A stretch of 32,027 nt of DNA from Mesostigma viride (taxonomy: Eukaryota > Streptophyta > Mesostigmatophyceae > Mesostigmatales > Mesostigmataceae): positions 30,001-62,027 of the forward strand of contig RPFO01001548.1 of the NCBI GenBank assembly GCA_009746045.1, given 5' to 3'. Both the position numbers and the translations under genes were made by a program. Positions 10,176 to 21,000 of this stretch are shown here, in pieces. The notes beneath the pieces were generated by a model that was not told where the DNA came from, did not search any database, and saw only the letters and a program-made list of their open reading frames with translations. The stretch's first letter is position 1, and every line of letters starts with the position of its first letter.

Positions 10176-10799
10176 CGTGTAAAAAATGCAGGTGTTGGCG
10201 AGTTTTCGGCCCGCTTTCAGGGGTCCAACGGCCGTTGGGTGTCTAAAATGCATGTGTTAGCGTGTTTCCGGCCCACTTTCAGGGGCCCAACGGCCATTGG
10301 ACGTCGAAAATGCATGTAAAGGGCGTGTTTCAGGCCCACTTTCAGGGGTCCAACGGCCGTTGGGTGTAAAAAATGCATGTGTTGGCGTGTTTTCGGCCCG
10401 CTTTCAGGGGTCCAACGGCCGTTGGGTGTCGAAAATGCATGTGTTGGCGTGTTTCAGGCCCACTTTCAGGGGTCCAACGGCCGTTGGGTGTCGAAAATGC
10501 ATGTGTTGGCGTGTTTTCGGCCCGCTTTCAGGGGTCCAACGGCCGTTGGGTGTCGAAAATGCATGTGTTGGCGTGTTTCAGGCCCACTTTCAGGGGTCCA
10601 ACGGCCGTTGGGTGTCGAAAATGCATGTGTTGGCGTGTTTTCGGCCCGCTTTCTGGGGTCCAACGGCCGTTGGGTGTCGAAAATGCATGTGTTGGCGTGT
10701 TTCAGGCCCACTTTCGGGGGTCCAACGGCCGTTGGGTGTCGAAAATGCATGTGTTGGCGTGTTTCAGGCTTACTTTCAGGGGTCCAACGGCCGTTGGGA
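10176..10799. repeat. 62-bp tandem satellite carrying CCAACGGCCGTTGG
   Basis: Ten units have the 14-bp palindrome at 10225, 10287 (one mismatch), 10350, 10412, 10474, 10536, 10598, 10660, 10722 and 10784. The period is exactly 62 bp except for one 63. Two subtypes alternate: TTTCAGGCCCACTTTC (A) and TTTTCGGCCCGCTTTC (B), so from about 10325 to 10720 the true period is a 124 bp dimer. Open frames of about 150-170 codons through it are repeat artefacts. It abuts the transposase-like gene and may be in its 5' region or in an unrecognised first intron. Confidence 0.93.
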
Positions 10800-10867
10800 C
10801 GTACAAATTGGGTAATTGTTGGAAAGCAATAATTTGATAAAATGTCAAAACTTCGTCTGGATTCTGT

Positions 10868-12032
10868 ATGCGCGCGGATGCAGGTGAAGCGCACAACAAA
10901 GACCAAAGTCTCAAGTACGTCGAGATCAAGGGCAACCAACTTGCCCTCGACATGGCCAGCGCAATGGAATACTTGCTGAAGGACAACAATCACAAGACTG
11001 AAAACACGAAAACTGCAGTAGGCTTGAGGGCGCTTGAGCGGCTGCCAGGTGCGGTTGTGAAGGTTATGGGGAAACAGTACCGCCCTGCGCTGAAAAGAAA
11101 GGCGTCGGAGTCCTTCGCTCAGGAGGTTGTCGCTAATATCGTGCAAGGTTTCCAGGAATTGGGCAAGTCGGATGAGCACAGGAACGCGAAGTGCGCTGTG
11201 CTGTCAATGTGCTTGGGAAAGGACGGCATGAACAATCAAGGGCATTGCACTCTCGCGCGGCTGCTTCACGTCACGCCCAAGGATATCCAGACCGCAAGGG
11301 GAATGAGGATGGGGGGCGACCTTCCCGCCCTGAAGGCGCCCCCTCGTGCTTTACGGTCGGACAAGTTTCCGGAGGAGGTCAAAGAAATCGTCGGGAGTTA
11401 CTGGTTGTCAGACCTAAACACGAGGGCGTCTCCCAACCATAAGGACGTGGTCAATGAGTTCGAAAGGAAGGGAAACGCCAGGATCCTCATTTCCTCCCAG
11501 GGCGGAAGGTACTATTTGGACTCGCTTGAAACGATTTACAAGCGGTTCTGTTCTGACGCGTCGCCGTACAAGGGAGGTATCGTGACGACTGCGGACGGGA
11601 CAAGGTACAAGGTGGGGTACACGAAGTTCGTGGAGTTCATGCCCAAGTGCGTAAAGGGCGTGTGGAAGGACCGGGACTTGTGCGCATGCGAAAAGCACGT
11701 CGTCTTCGAGTCTCTGCTCTCTGCCTTCACCAAAGGCGTCAAGGAGTTGAAGAGCACGCTGGAGATCGAGGAGAGGGAGGGTATCCCTTCCGTGCCTGAC
11801 AATGCCCATGATTTCGTTCGACGTTTCACCTGCCACAGGGCTGAGAGGGGGGGGGGGGCAAGGAGGGGGGAGGACGGGCGGCCCGTTCGTTAACGTCCCA
11901 ATGAACTGCTTGGAAGGGACGTGCAACGAGTGTGGGATTTCCGAGTTCATCGTGACGGACCAGATGAAGGGGTGGACAAAGAAGTACACGTGGTTCGACT
12001 TCATAAAGGAGGGCACAGCGCCCCGTGGGACG
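10868..12032 (+). CDS. Transposase-like protein, exon 1 (frameshifted in a G run)
   Basis: This is the N-terminal part of the only convincing gene. The ATG at 10868 is the first in an open frame that follows a stop at 10838. An AG at 10882-10883 could instead be a splice acceptor, so the start is uncertain. Residues about 127-147 (CTLARLLHVTPKDIQTARG) resemble a helix-turn-helix. Cys261, Cys272, Cys274 and His277 form a metal-ligand-like cluster, followed by FTCHR and NCLEGTCNECG. The frame breaks in a 12-G run at 11847-11858: upstream codons run to a stop at 11893, while the C-x4-C-x2-C motif continues in the next frame. One G fewer would join them into 388 codons. The exon ends at GACG|GTAAGC with phase 0. 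The family is not named. A DNA-binding, transposase-type role is inferred from exons 1-3 together. Confidence 0.75.
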
Positions 12033-12288
12033 GTAAGCATGTATATTTGCATCGTTGAATATATATATGTAGACTTTCATACTTCCAACGGCCGTTGGCG
12101 TTGGGAAATTCCCAGCTGCTGACTTCCATTCTTCGGTCAATCCATGGTGCGCGGGCATGTATATTTGCATCGTTGAATATATATATGTAGACTTTCATAC
12201 TTCCAACGGCCGTTGGCGTTGGGAAATTCCCAGCTGCTGACTTCCATTCTTCGGTCAATCCATGGTGCGCGGGTGTGTTGTGTTGCAG
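12033..12288 (+). other. Intron 1 with a perfect 118-bp tandem duplication
   Basis: The donor is GTAAGC at 12033 and the acceptor TTGTGTTGCAG ends at 12288. It is 256 bp and phase 0: the codons on both sides are intact and in frame. Almost the whole intron is two copies of a 118 bp unit (12038-12155 and 12156-12273) that look identical base for base. Each carries CCAACGGCCGTTGG (12085 and 12203) followed by CGTTGGGAAAT, and an ATATATATGT tract. Confidence 0.85.
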
Positions 12289-13048
12289 GAGGAGGATGTG
12301 GCGCCGCAAATGAACCTGCAGCAAAAACTCATCAAGTCAACCCTCTCGGAGCTCCATGAACTCATTACGGCGCGCTTCCCGGAATTCGCCATTCACGTCC
12401 ATACATGGGCCTGGCAGCACCACGCTTACAAGGAGTGCATTGACGTGATGCCGCTGGGAACGGTGGTGGTCCTGATGGACTACTCGGAGAACTATTCGGA
12501 CCACCTGCAGAAACAGTTGCAGGCGCAGTACTGGTACCCAAGTAGTTACGTCCTGATGCCGGTGATCGTGATGTACCGTGATCCCGTATCGCTGGAAATC
12601 AAAAGGGTGAAGCACGATTACATGGGGAAGGACGTACCGAGGAATGCCCAGACCCTGGAGTTCGTGATGAAGAATACCCTTAAGGTGCTGAGGGAGGAGG
12701 GGGTGGAGGTGAGGAACTGGATCAGTTGGTCCGACAACTGTAAGGAGCAGTTCCAATCCCGGTATGTGGTGGCGATGGCTGCGGACCTGCTCGAGGCCGA
12801 CCCCGACTTGGACACATTGGAGTGGAACTACTCATGTGCAGGACATGGGAAGGGGGAGTCGGACGGGGAGGGGGGGACGGTGAAAAGCATCCTCAAAAGA
12901 GCGCAGATGCAGGAGGACAATCGGAACCTGAATACGGTGGAGGCACTGGTGGCCTACCTGAACCGGGATTGGAGAACCGGCAAAGACTCGAGTCGACCAT
13001 CGGCACAATCGGACGTGGTTCGACGGGCATTTCTTCTCGATAACGTAA
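12289..13048 (+). CDS. Transposase-like protein, exon 2 (candidate catalytic core)
   Basis: This exon is open throughout (253 codons plus 1 nt). Three acidic positions fit an RNase H-fold D-D-D/E arrangement. Asp64 of the exon is in LMDYSENYS after a hydrophobic strand (VVVLM). Asp149 is in WISWSDNCKEQF after another strand. Asp192 or Glu194 is in GHGKGESDGEGGTVK. This pattern (D-YSENY, W-SDNC-QF, HGKG--DG-GG-VK) is familiar to me from uncharacterised transposase-like proteins dispersed in animal and algal genomes, but I cannot name the superfamily with confidence. The hydrophobic run before Asp64 and the HGKG loop before the third acid are the strongest support. The exon 3 reading frame requires the donor at 13049 (GTAAAG). 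The consensus GTAAGT four bases upstream would shift the frame. Confidence 0.8.
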
Positions 13049-13346
13049 GTAAAGACAGTTGCTTTCTGGTGGTCAAGTGCAGTTCTATAATTTGTCTCTG
13101 GTTACACTTTACAGAGGACAGCTTCCTTGATGCAGTTTGAAGTTTCATAAGGCCAACGGCCGTTGGAGCTGGAAAATCATATAATTGTTGAGTGCCAACG
13201 GCCGTTGGAGTTGAGAAATGTACTTATATAAAGTTTCCAAGGGCCAACGGCCGTTGGAGTTTGGAAATCTTATAATTGTTGAGTGCCAACGGCCGTTGGA
13301 GTTGGGAAATGTGCTGTGATGTTGTTTCATGGATTTACAATTGCAG
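13049..13346 (+). other. Intron 2 with a 91-bp duplication and four palindromes
   Basis: The acceptor TTTACAATTGCAG ends at 13346. Four perfect CCAACGGCCGTTGG copies lie at 13153, 13195, 13244 and 13286, with spacings of 42, 49 and 42 bp. This is a ~91 bp duplication of a two-palindrome unit. Each palindrome is followed by an 11-bp segment ending in AAAT (for example AGTTGGGAAAT). The donor is ambiguous: GTAAGT at 13045 or GTAAAG at 13049. Confidence 0.78.
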
Positions 13347-14013
13347 ATTCCACGTCCGGTAAGGAGCGAGGCCCGATCCGAGATATCTCCACGGCACACC
13401 AGTGGCGACTGGACAAAAAGGGCGAGCAGGTCGAGGTGGTTCAGCTCAGGCGTTTTTCATGCTTCAGTTGTGCGGAGTGCCGAGAGGGCAAGTGGAGGAC
13501 ATGCCCAAATGATTGGAGCAGCTCGTCGTGGACTGTAAAACTCCAGGCGAGTAAGTCGCGGAACCCCACGCGATATCCGGGAACCCGCCTGAACCACCTT
13601 CAAACGGCAAGAAACGAGTTGGGGCGTGGTTTGCAGGAGGGGGAGGCCGTCGCAGTCGCATCTGAGAGGGGGCACAAGGACCATGTGCCCGACCACCCGT
13701 ACTGGTTGGCGAAAGTTGTTCGAGTCGCCCACCAACTCGACAAGGATGAGTGTTTAAACAAACATACCGGGGGGGGGGCGAGGTTTTTAAGAAAGGCAAC
13801 TGGGTAATGTACGTAAAATACTTCGAGAGGTGCTCCTCCTCCGGATCGGACGCCCGACGCTTCTTCTGGAACCCAGACGACCGAGAACCCTTAACTGCAA
13901 TCGTGTGCTACCTGAGCGTCGCAAAGGTCACGAAGGGCAAGTGGGAAGGACATCCGGACAACACGCGACAGGGCTGGTTCACAATTGCGAAGAAGGTGGA
14001 CGCCGAAATTACG
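13347..14013 (+). CDS. Transposase-like protein, exon 3 (Cys cluster; frameshifted in a G run)
   Basis: The exon opens with STSGKERGPIRDISTAHQW and then RRFSCFSCAECREGKWRTC, a C-x2-C-x2-C-x7-C cluster typical of a zinc-binding knuckle. After DECLNKHTGGG the frame breaks at a 10-G run (13769-13778). Upstream codons reach a stop at 13807, while a sensible sequence (EVFKKGNWVMYVKYFE...) continues in another frame. One more G would restore a single frame of 223 codons with the base carried over from exon 2. The exon probably ends at ATTACG|GTACGT (14013). If unspliced, the frame stops at 14166. No downstream exon is identifiable before the TG repeat, so the C-terminus may be missing or just past exon 3. 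Confidence 0.72.
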
Positions 14014-14375
14014 GTACGTCATTCCAAACATAACTGTGTAAAATTGGTGTTTGTATGTCCCATGTGTTTTTTTGTCGACGTTCGTTCACCTTACTACTAC
14101 ATTACATACGGGGCAATGGCAGCCTATACTTTAGCTTGGCTGAATGGCGCAGTTCGCATATCTTAATTTCTCAAAGCCAACGGCCGTTGGACTTACGAAA
14201 CTGGACAAGTGCCAAGTGCGGATTGGGTACTATTCTTGTTGAGGATGACCAGTTGTGTTTATATATTTTTGCATGGTGGCGGATGACTTGGCGTGTTGTT
14301 GCATTTTTACATACGGGTGTATGGTAGGCCTTAAACCCTAAACCCCTACACTCCTAAACCATGTTTACCCTTATA
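14014..14375 (+). other. Intron 3 or 3' flank with one palindrome
   Basis: It starts with a consensus-like GTACGT and is T-rich (TGTGTTTTTTTGTC). It carries one CCAACGGCCGTTGG at 14177-14190 followed by ACTTACGAAAC, matching the 11-bp spacing of the other copies. It cannot be decided whether this is an intron whose acceptor lies further on or the 3' flank of the gene. It ends with the telomere-like run and the start of TG-rich DNA. Confidence 0.5.
14333..14360. repeat. Short degenerate telomere-like run (CCCTAAA type)
   Basis: AAACCCTAAACCCC is followed by TACACTCCTAAACC. This gives about two exact and one or two degenerate CCCTAAA units in the plant/green-alga orientation. It lies exactly between the gene and the TG-rich repeat. 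It could be an interstitial telomeric relic or coincidence. Confidence 0.45.
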
Positions 14376-15800
14376 TGTTGGGTGTGTTGGGTGAATGTTG
14401 GGTATGTGTGTTGGGGCGTGTGTGTTGTGTGTGTGTTGGGTGCATTCATAAAGGTGTGGGGGGTGTAGGGTGTGTGCAAAGTGTCTTGTGTGTTGATGTT
14501 GGGTGTGGGGGGGGGGAGGTACATGTGTGTTGTGTGTGTGTCTTAGTAGGTGTGTTGTGTGTGTGACTTAGGTGTGTGTGTTGTTTGTGTTGGATATGTG
14601 TTGTGTGTGTGTGTGTTGTGTGTGTAGGGTGTCTTGTGTGTTGGTGTCTTGTTTTTAGTAGGTGTTGGGTGTGTGTATGTCGGGTGCAAACATAGTGTGT
14701 GTGTGTGTGTGTTCGGTATGTGTGTTGGGTGTCTTTTGTGTGTGTTGTGTGTGTTGGGGCGTGTGTGTGTGCTCTGTGTATGTATGTTGTGTGTGTGTGT
14801 GTGTGTTGGGGCGTGTGCCTGTGTGTGTTGTGTGCATGTTAATTGTCATGTATTGGTGTTGAGTGTGGGGGGGGATGGACGTGTGTGTTGTGTGTGACTT
14901 AGGTGTGTTATGTGTGTGTTGTGTGTGACTTAAGTGTCTTTTGTGTGTGTTGTGTGTGTTGGATGTGTGGTGTGGGTGTGGGTGTGGGTGTGTGGGTGTG
15001 GGGGGGGGTGCCAAGTGTCTTGTGTGTTGGTATTGGGTGTGTGTGGGGGGGTGTACGTGTGTGTTGTGTGTGACTTAGGTGTGTTTTGTGTGTGTTGTGT
15101 GTGATTGACCTAGGTGTGTGTTGCGTGTGTGTGTACGTGTTGTGTGGTGTGTTGTTTGCATGTTATTGTCATGTGTTGGTGTTGTGGGGGGGGGGGGATG
15201 TACGTGTGTTGTGTGTTGGTGTCTTATTTTTAGGTGTTGGTGTGTGTGTCGTGGGTGCAAACATTGTGTGTGTGTGTGTGTAAGTGTGTGTTGGGTGTCT
15301 TGTGTGTTGGTGTCTTATTTTTAGGTGTTGGGTGTGTGTGTCGTGGGTGCAAACATTGTGTGTGTGTGTGTGTTGGGTGTGTGTTGGGTGTCTTGTGTGT
15401 TGGTGTCTTGTTTTTAGTAGGTGTTGTGTGTGCGTGTTTTCGGTATGTGTGTTGGGTGTCTTGTGTGTGTGTGGTGTGTGTTTGGGTGTTGTTGTGTGTG
15501 CAGTGTTGGGGCATGTGTGTGTGTGTTGGGGCATGTGTGTGTGTGTTGGGGCATGTGTGTCAGTGTGTGTGTTGTGGCATGTTATAATTGTCATGTGTTG
15601 GTGTTGTGTGTGGGGGGGGGGATGTACATGTGTGTTGTGTGTTACTTAGGTGTGTTCTGTGTGTGTTGCGTGTGTGTGATTGTGTGTCTTGGGTGTGTGT
15701 TGGGTGTCTTGTGTGTTGGTGTCTTGTTTTTAGGTGTTGGTGTGTGTCTTGGGTGCAAACATAGCGTGTGTGTGTTGGGTGTGTTGTTCGTGTGTGTATG
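14376..15800. repeat. TG-rich complex repeat
   Basis: The + strand is almost entirely G and T, with TGTGTG and TTGGGTGT units. Longer modules recur. GGGTGCAAACAT occurs at 14682, 15253, 15345 and 15751, each preceded by GGTGTCTTGTTTTTAG-type sequence. A second module (TGTCATGTGTTGGTGTTG followed by a run of 8-11 G and ATGTAC) recurs near 14845, 15168 and 15590. It is therefore a hierarchical repeat rather than a plain dinucleotide tract. The open frames seen in it are low-complexity artefacts. Confidence 0.88.
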
Positions 15801-15920
15801 AAAATATAGAAAATTGTTATGTTTGACGATAGTCATAGTGTACTACTAAAAACTTGTACATACATATGCTGGAATGATTTTCTTTTTACTATTCCATTCA
15901 CTATTGCTTATTTCTTCAAA
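15801..15920. other. Unique AT-rich spacer between TG and CA repeats
   Basis: About 120 bp of ordinary AT-rich sequence separates the TG-rich tract from the CA-rich satellite. No gene or motif is recognised. Strand composition flips here from G/T-rich to C/A-rich on the + strand. Confidence 0.7.
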
Positions 15921-16116
15921 CATGTACATGCACGCAAGGGGCGGCTGCACACACACGTACACACACCGAGCACGCAAGGAGCGACTGCACTCACATGTAC
16001 ACACACCATGCACGCAAGGGGCGGCTGCACACACACGTACACACACCATGCACGCAAGGGCCGGCATGCACACACACTTACACACACACCGCGCACGCAA
16101 GGGACGCCTGCACACA

Positions 16117-18057
16117 CTGTCACGTACATCCACCGCGCACGCAAGGGGCGAGTGCACGCACACTTACACACACACCGCGCACGCAAGGGACGCCTGCACA
16201 CACACGTACATCCACCATGCACGCAAGGGCCGGCTGCACACACACGTACATCCACCGCGCACGCAAGGGGCAACTGCACACACACGTACACACACCATGC
16301 ACGCTTGGGGCGACGGCACTCACATGTACATACACCGCGCACGCAAGGGGCGGCTGCACACACACGTACACACACCATGCACGCAAGGGCCGGCATGCAC
16401 ACACACGTACATACACCGCGCACGCAAGGGGCGGCTGCACACACACGTACACACACCATGCACGCAAGGGGCGGCTGCACACACACGTACATCCACCGCG
16501 CACGCAAGGGCCGGCTGCACTCACATGTACATCCACCATGCACGCAAGGGCCGGCTGCACACACACGTACATCCATCGCGCACGCAAGGGGCAAGTGCAC
16601 ACACACGTACATCCACCGCGCACGCAAGGAGCGACTGCACTCACATGTACACACACCATGCACGCAAGGGCCGGCTGCACACACACGTACATCCATCGCG
16701 CACGCAAGGGGCAAGTGCACACACACGTACATCCACCGCGCACGCAAGGGACGCCTGCACACACTGTCACGTACATCCACCGCGCACGCAAGGGGCGAGT
16801 GCACGCACACTTACACACACACCGCGCACGCAAGGGACGCCTGCACACACACGTACATCCACCATGCACGCAAGGGCCGGCTGCACACACACGTACATCC
16901 ACCGCGCACGCAAGGGGCAACTGCACACACACGTACACACACCATGCACGCTTGGGGCGACGGCACTCACATGTACATACACCGCGCACGCAAGGGGCGG
17001 CTGCACACACACGTACACACACCATGCACGCAAGGGCCGGCATGCACACACACGTACATACACCGCGCACGCAAGGGGCGGCTGCACACACACGTACACA
17101 CACCATGCACGCAAGGGGCGGCTGCACACACACGTACATCCACCGCGCACGCAAGGGCCGGCTGCACTCACATGTACATCCACCATGCACGCAAGGGCCG
17201 GCTGCACACACACGTACATCCATCGCGCACGCAAGGGGCAAGTGCACACACACGTACATCCACCGCGCACGCAAGGAGCGACTGCACTCACATGTACACA
17301 CACCATGCACGCAAGGGCCGGCTGCACACACACGTACATCCATCGCGCACGCAAGGGGCAAGTGCACACACACGTACATCCACCGCGCACGCAAGGGACG
17401 CCTGCACACACTGTCACGTACATCCACCGCGCACGCAAGGGGCGAGTGCACGCACACTTACACACACACCGCGCACGCAAGGGACGCCTGCACACACACG
17501 TACATCCACCATGCACGCAAGGGCCGGCTGCACACACACGTACACACACCATGCACGCTTGGGGCAACTGCACACACACGTACACACACCATGCACGCTT
17601 GGGGCGACGGCACTCACATGTACATACACCGCGCACGCAAGGGGCGGCTGCACACACACGTACACACACCATGCACGCAAGGGCCGGCATGCACACACAC
17701 GTACATACACCGCGCACGCAAGGGGCGGCTGCACACACACGTACACACACCATGCACGCAAGGGGCGGCTGCACACACACGTACATCCACCGCGCACGCA
17801 AGGGCCGGCTGCACTCACATGTACATCCACCATGCACGCAAGGGCCGGCTGCACACACACGTACATCCATCGCGCACGCAAGGGGCAAGTGCACACACAC
17901 GTACATCCACCGCGCACGCAAGGAGCGACTGCACTCACATGTACACACACCATGCACGCAAGGGCCGGCTGCACACACACGTACATCCATCGCGCACGCA
18001 AGGGGCAAGTGCACACACACGTACATCCACCGCGCACGCAAGGGACGCCTGCACACA
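16117..18057. repeat. 647-bp higher-order repeat, three periods
   Basis: Within the 40-bp satellite, three consecutive 647 bp periods (about 16 units each) begin at 16117, 16764 and 17411 and carry nearly the same order of unit variants. The third differs by a short run near 17540-17570, where a CTTGGGGCAACTG unit replaces another type. Confidence 0.85.
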
Positions 18058-21000
18058 CTGTCACGTACATCCACCGCGCACGCAAGGGGCGAGTGCACGC
18101 ACACTTACACACACACCGCGCACGCAAGGGACGCCTGCACACACACGTACATCCACCATGCACGCAAGGGCCGGCTGCACACACACGTACATCCACCGCG
18201 CACGCAAGGGGCAACTGCACACACACGTACACACACCATGCACGCTTGGGGCGACGGCACTCACATGTACATACACCGCGCACGCAAGGGGCGGCTGCAC
18301 ACACACGTACACACACCATGCACGCAAGGGCCGGCATGCACACACACGTATATACATACACCGCGCACGCAAGGGGCGGCTGCACACACACGTACACACA
18401 CCATGCACGCAAGGGGCGGCTGCACACACACGTACATCCACCGCGCACGCAAGGGCCGGCTGCACTCACATGTACATCCACCATGCACGCAAGGGCCGGC
18501 TGCACACACACGTACATCCATCGCGCACGCAAGGGGCAAGTGCACACACACGTACATCCACCGCGCACGCAAGGAGCGACTGCACTCACATGTACACACA
18601 CCATGCACGCAAGGGGCAACTGCACACACACGTACACACACCATGCACGCAAGGGCCGGCTGCACACACACGTACATACACCACGCACGCAAGGGACGCC
18701 TGCACACACACGTACATACACCGCGCACGCAAGGGGCGGCTGCACACACATGTACATACACCATGCACGCAAGGGGCCGGCTGCACTCACATGTACATAC
18801 ACCATGCACGTACATCCACCGCGCACGCAAGGGCCGGCTGCACGCACACTTACACACACACCGCGCACGCAAGGGACGCCTGCACACACTGTCACGTACA
18901 TCCACCGCGCACGCAAGGGGCAACTGCACACACACGTACACACACCATGCACGCTTGGGGCGACGGCACTCACATGTACATACACCACGCACGCAAGGGA
19001 CGCCTGCACACACACGTACATCCACCGCGCACGCAAGGAGCGACTGCACTCACATGTACACACACCATGCACGCAAGGGGCAACTGCACACACACGTACA
19101 CACACCATGCACGCAAGGGCCGGCTGCACACACACGTACATACACCACGCACGCAAGGGACGCCTGCACACACACGTACATACACCGCGCACGCAAGGGG
19201 CGGCTGCACACACACGTACACACACCATGCACGCAAGGGGCAACTGCACACACACGTACACACACCATGCACGCTTGGGGCAACTGCACACACACGTACA
19301 TACACCACGCACGCAAGGGACGCCTGCACACACACGTACATCCACCGCGCACGCAAGGGGCGAGTGCACACACACGTACATCCACCGCGCACGCAAGGGG
19401 CGAGTGCACACACACGTACATACACCGCGCACGCAAGGAGCGACTGCACTCACATGTACATACACCGCGCACGCAAGGGGCAACTGCACACACACGTACA
19501 CACACCATGCACGCAAGGGCCGGCATGCACACACACGTACACACACCATGCACGCAAGGGCCGGCATGCACACACCCGTACACACACCATGCACGCAAGG
19601 AGCGACTGCACTCACATGTACATACACCATGCACGTACATCCACCGCGCACGCAAGGGCCGGCTGCACGCACACTTACACACACACCGCGCACGCAAGGG
19701 ACGCCTGCACACACTGTCACGTACATCCACCGCGCACGCAAGGGGCAACTGCACACACACGTACACACACCATGCACGCAAGGGCCGGCATGCACACACA
19801 CGTACACACACCATGCACGCAAGGGCCGGCATGCACACACCCGTACACACACCATGCACGCAAGGAGCGACTGCACACACACGTACATACACCGCGCACG
19901 CAAGGGGCGGCTGCACACACACGTACACACACCATGCACGCAAGGGGCAACTGCACACACACGTACACACACCATGCACGCTTGGGGCGACGGCACTCAC
20001 ATGTACATACACCACGCACGCAAGGGACGCCTGCACACACACGTACATCCACCGCGCACGCAAGGGGCGAGTGCACACACACGTACATCCACCGCGCACG
20101 CAAGGGGCCGGCTGCACTCACATGTACATACACCGCGCACGCAAGGGGCAACTGCACACACACGTACACACACCATGCACGCTTGGGGCGACGGCACTCA
20201 CATGTACATACACCGCGCACGCAAGGGACGCCTGCACACACACGTACATACACCGCGCACGCAAGGGGCGGCTGCACACACACGTACACACACCATGCAC
20301 GCAAGGGGCAACTGCACACACACGTACACACACCATGCACGCTTGGGGCAACTGCACACACACGTACATACACCACGCACGCAAGGGACGCCTGCACACA
20401 CACGTACATCCACCGCGCACGCAAGGGGCGAGTGCACACACACGTACATCCACCGCGCACGCAAGGGGCGAGTGCACACACACGTACATACACCGCGCAC
20501 GCAAGGAGCGACTGCACTCACATGTACATACACCGCGCACGCAAGGGGCAACTGCACACACACGTACACACACCATGCACGCAAGGGCCGGCATGCACAC
20601 ACACGTACATCCATCGCGCACGCAAGGGGCAAGTGCACACACACGTACATCCACCGCGCACGCAAGGAGCGACTGCACTCACATGTACACACACCATGCA
20701 CGCAAGGGCCGGCTGCACACACACGTACATCCATCGCGCACGCAAGGGGCAAGTGCACACACACGTACATCCACCGCGCACGCAAGGGACGCCTGCACAC
20801 ACTGTCACGTACATCCACCGCGCACGCAAGGGGCGAGTGCACGCACACTTACACACACACCGCGCACGCAAGGGACGCCTGCACACACACGTACATCCAC
20901 CATGCACGCAAGGGCCGGCTGCACACACACGTACATCCACCGCGCACGCAAGGGGCAACTGCACACACACGTACACACACCATGCACGCTTGGGGCGACG

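Noticed and set aside
10297-10837. Overlapping + strand frames of about 150-170 codons in the 62-bp array
   Set aside because: They are translations of the tandem repeat in all three frames with the same peptides permuted. Not coding.
14375-15801. Cys/Val-rich + strand frames and Thr/His-rich minus-strand frames
   Set aside because: Low-complexity translations of TG/CA repeats.
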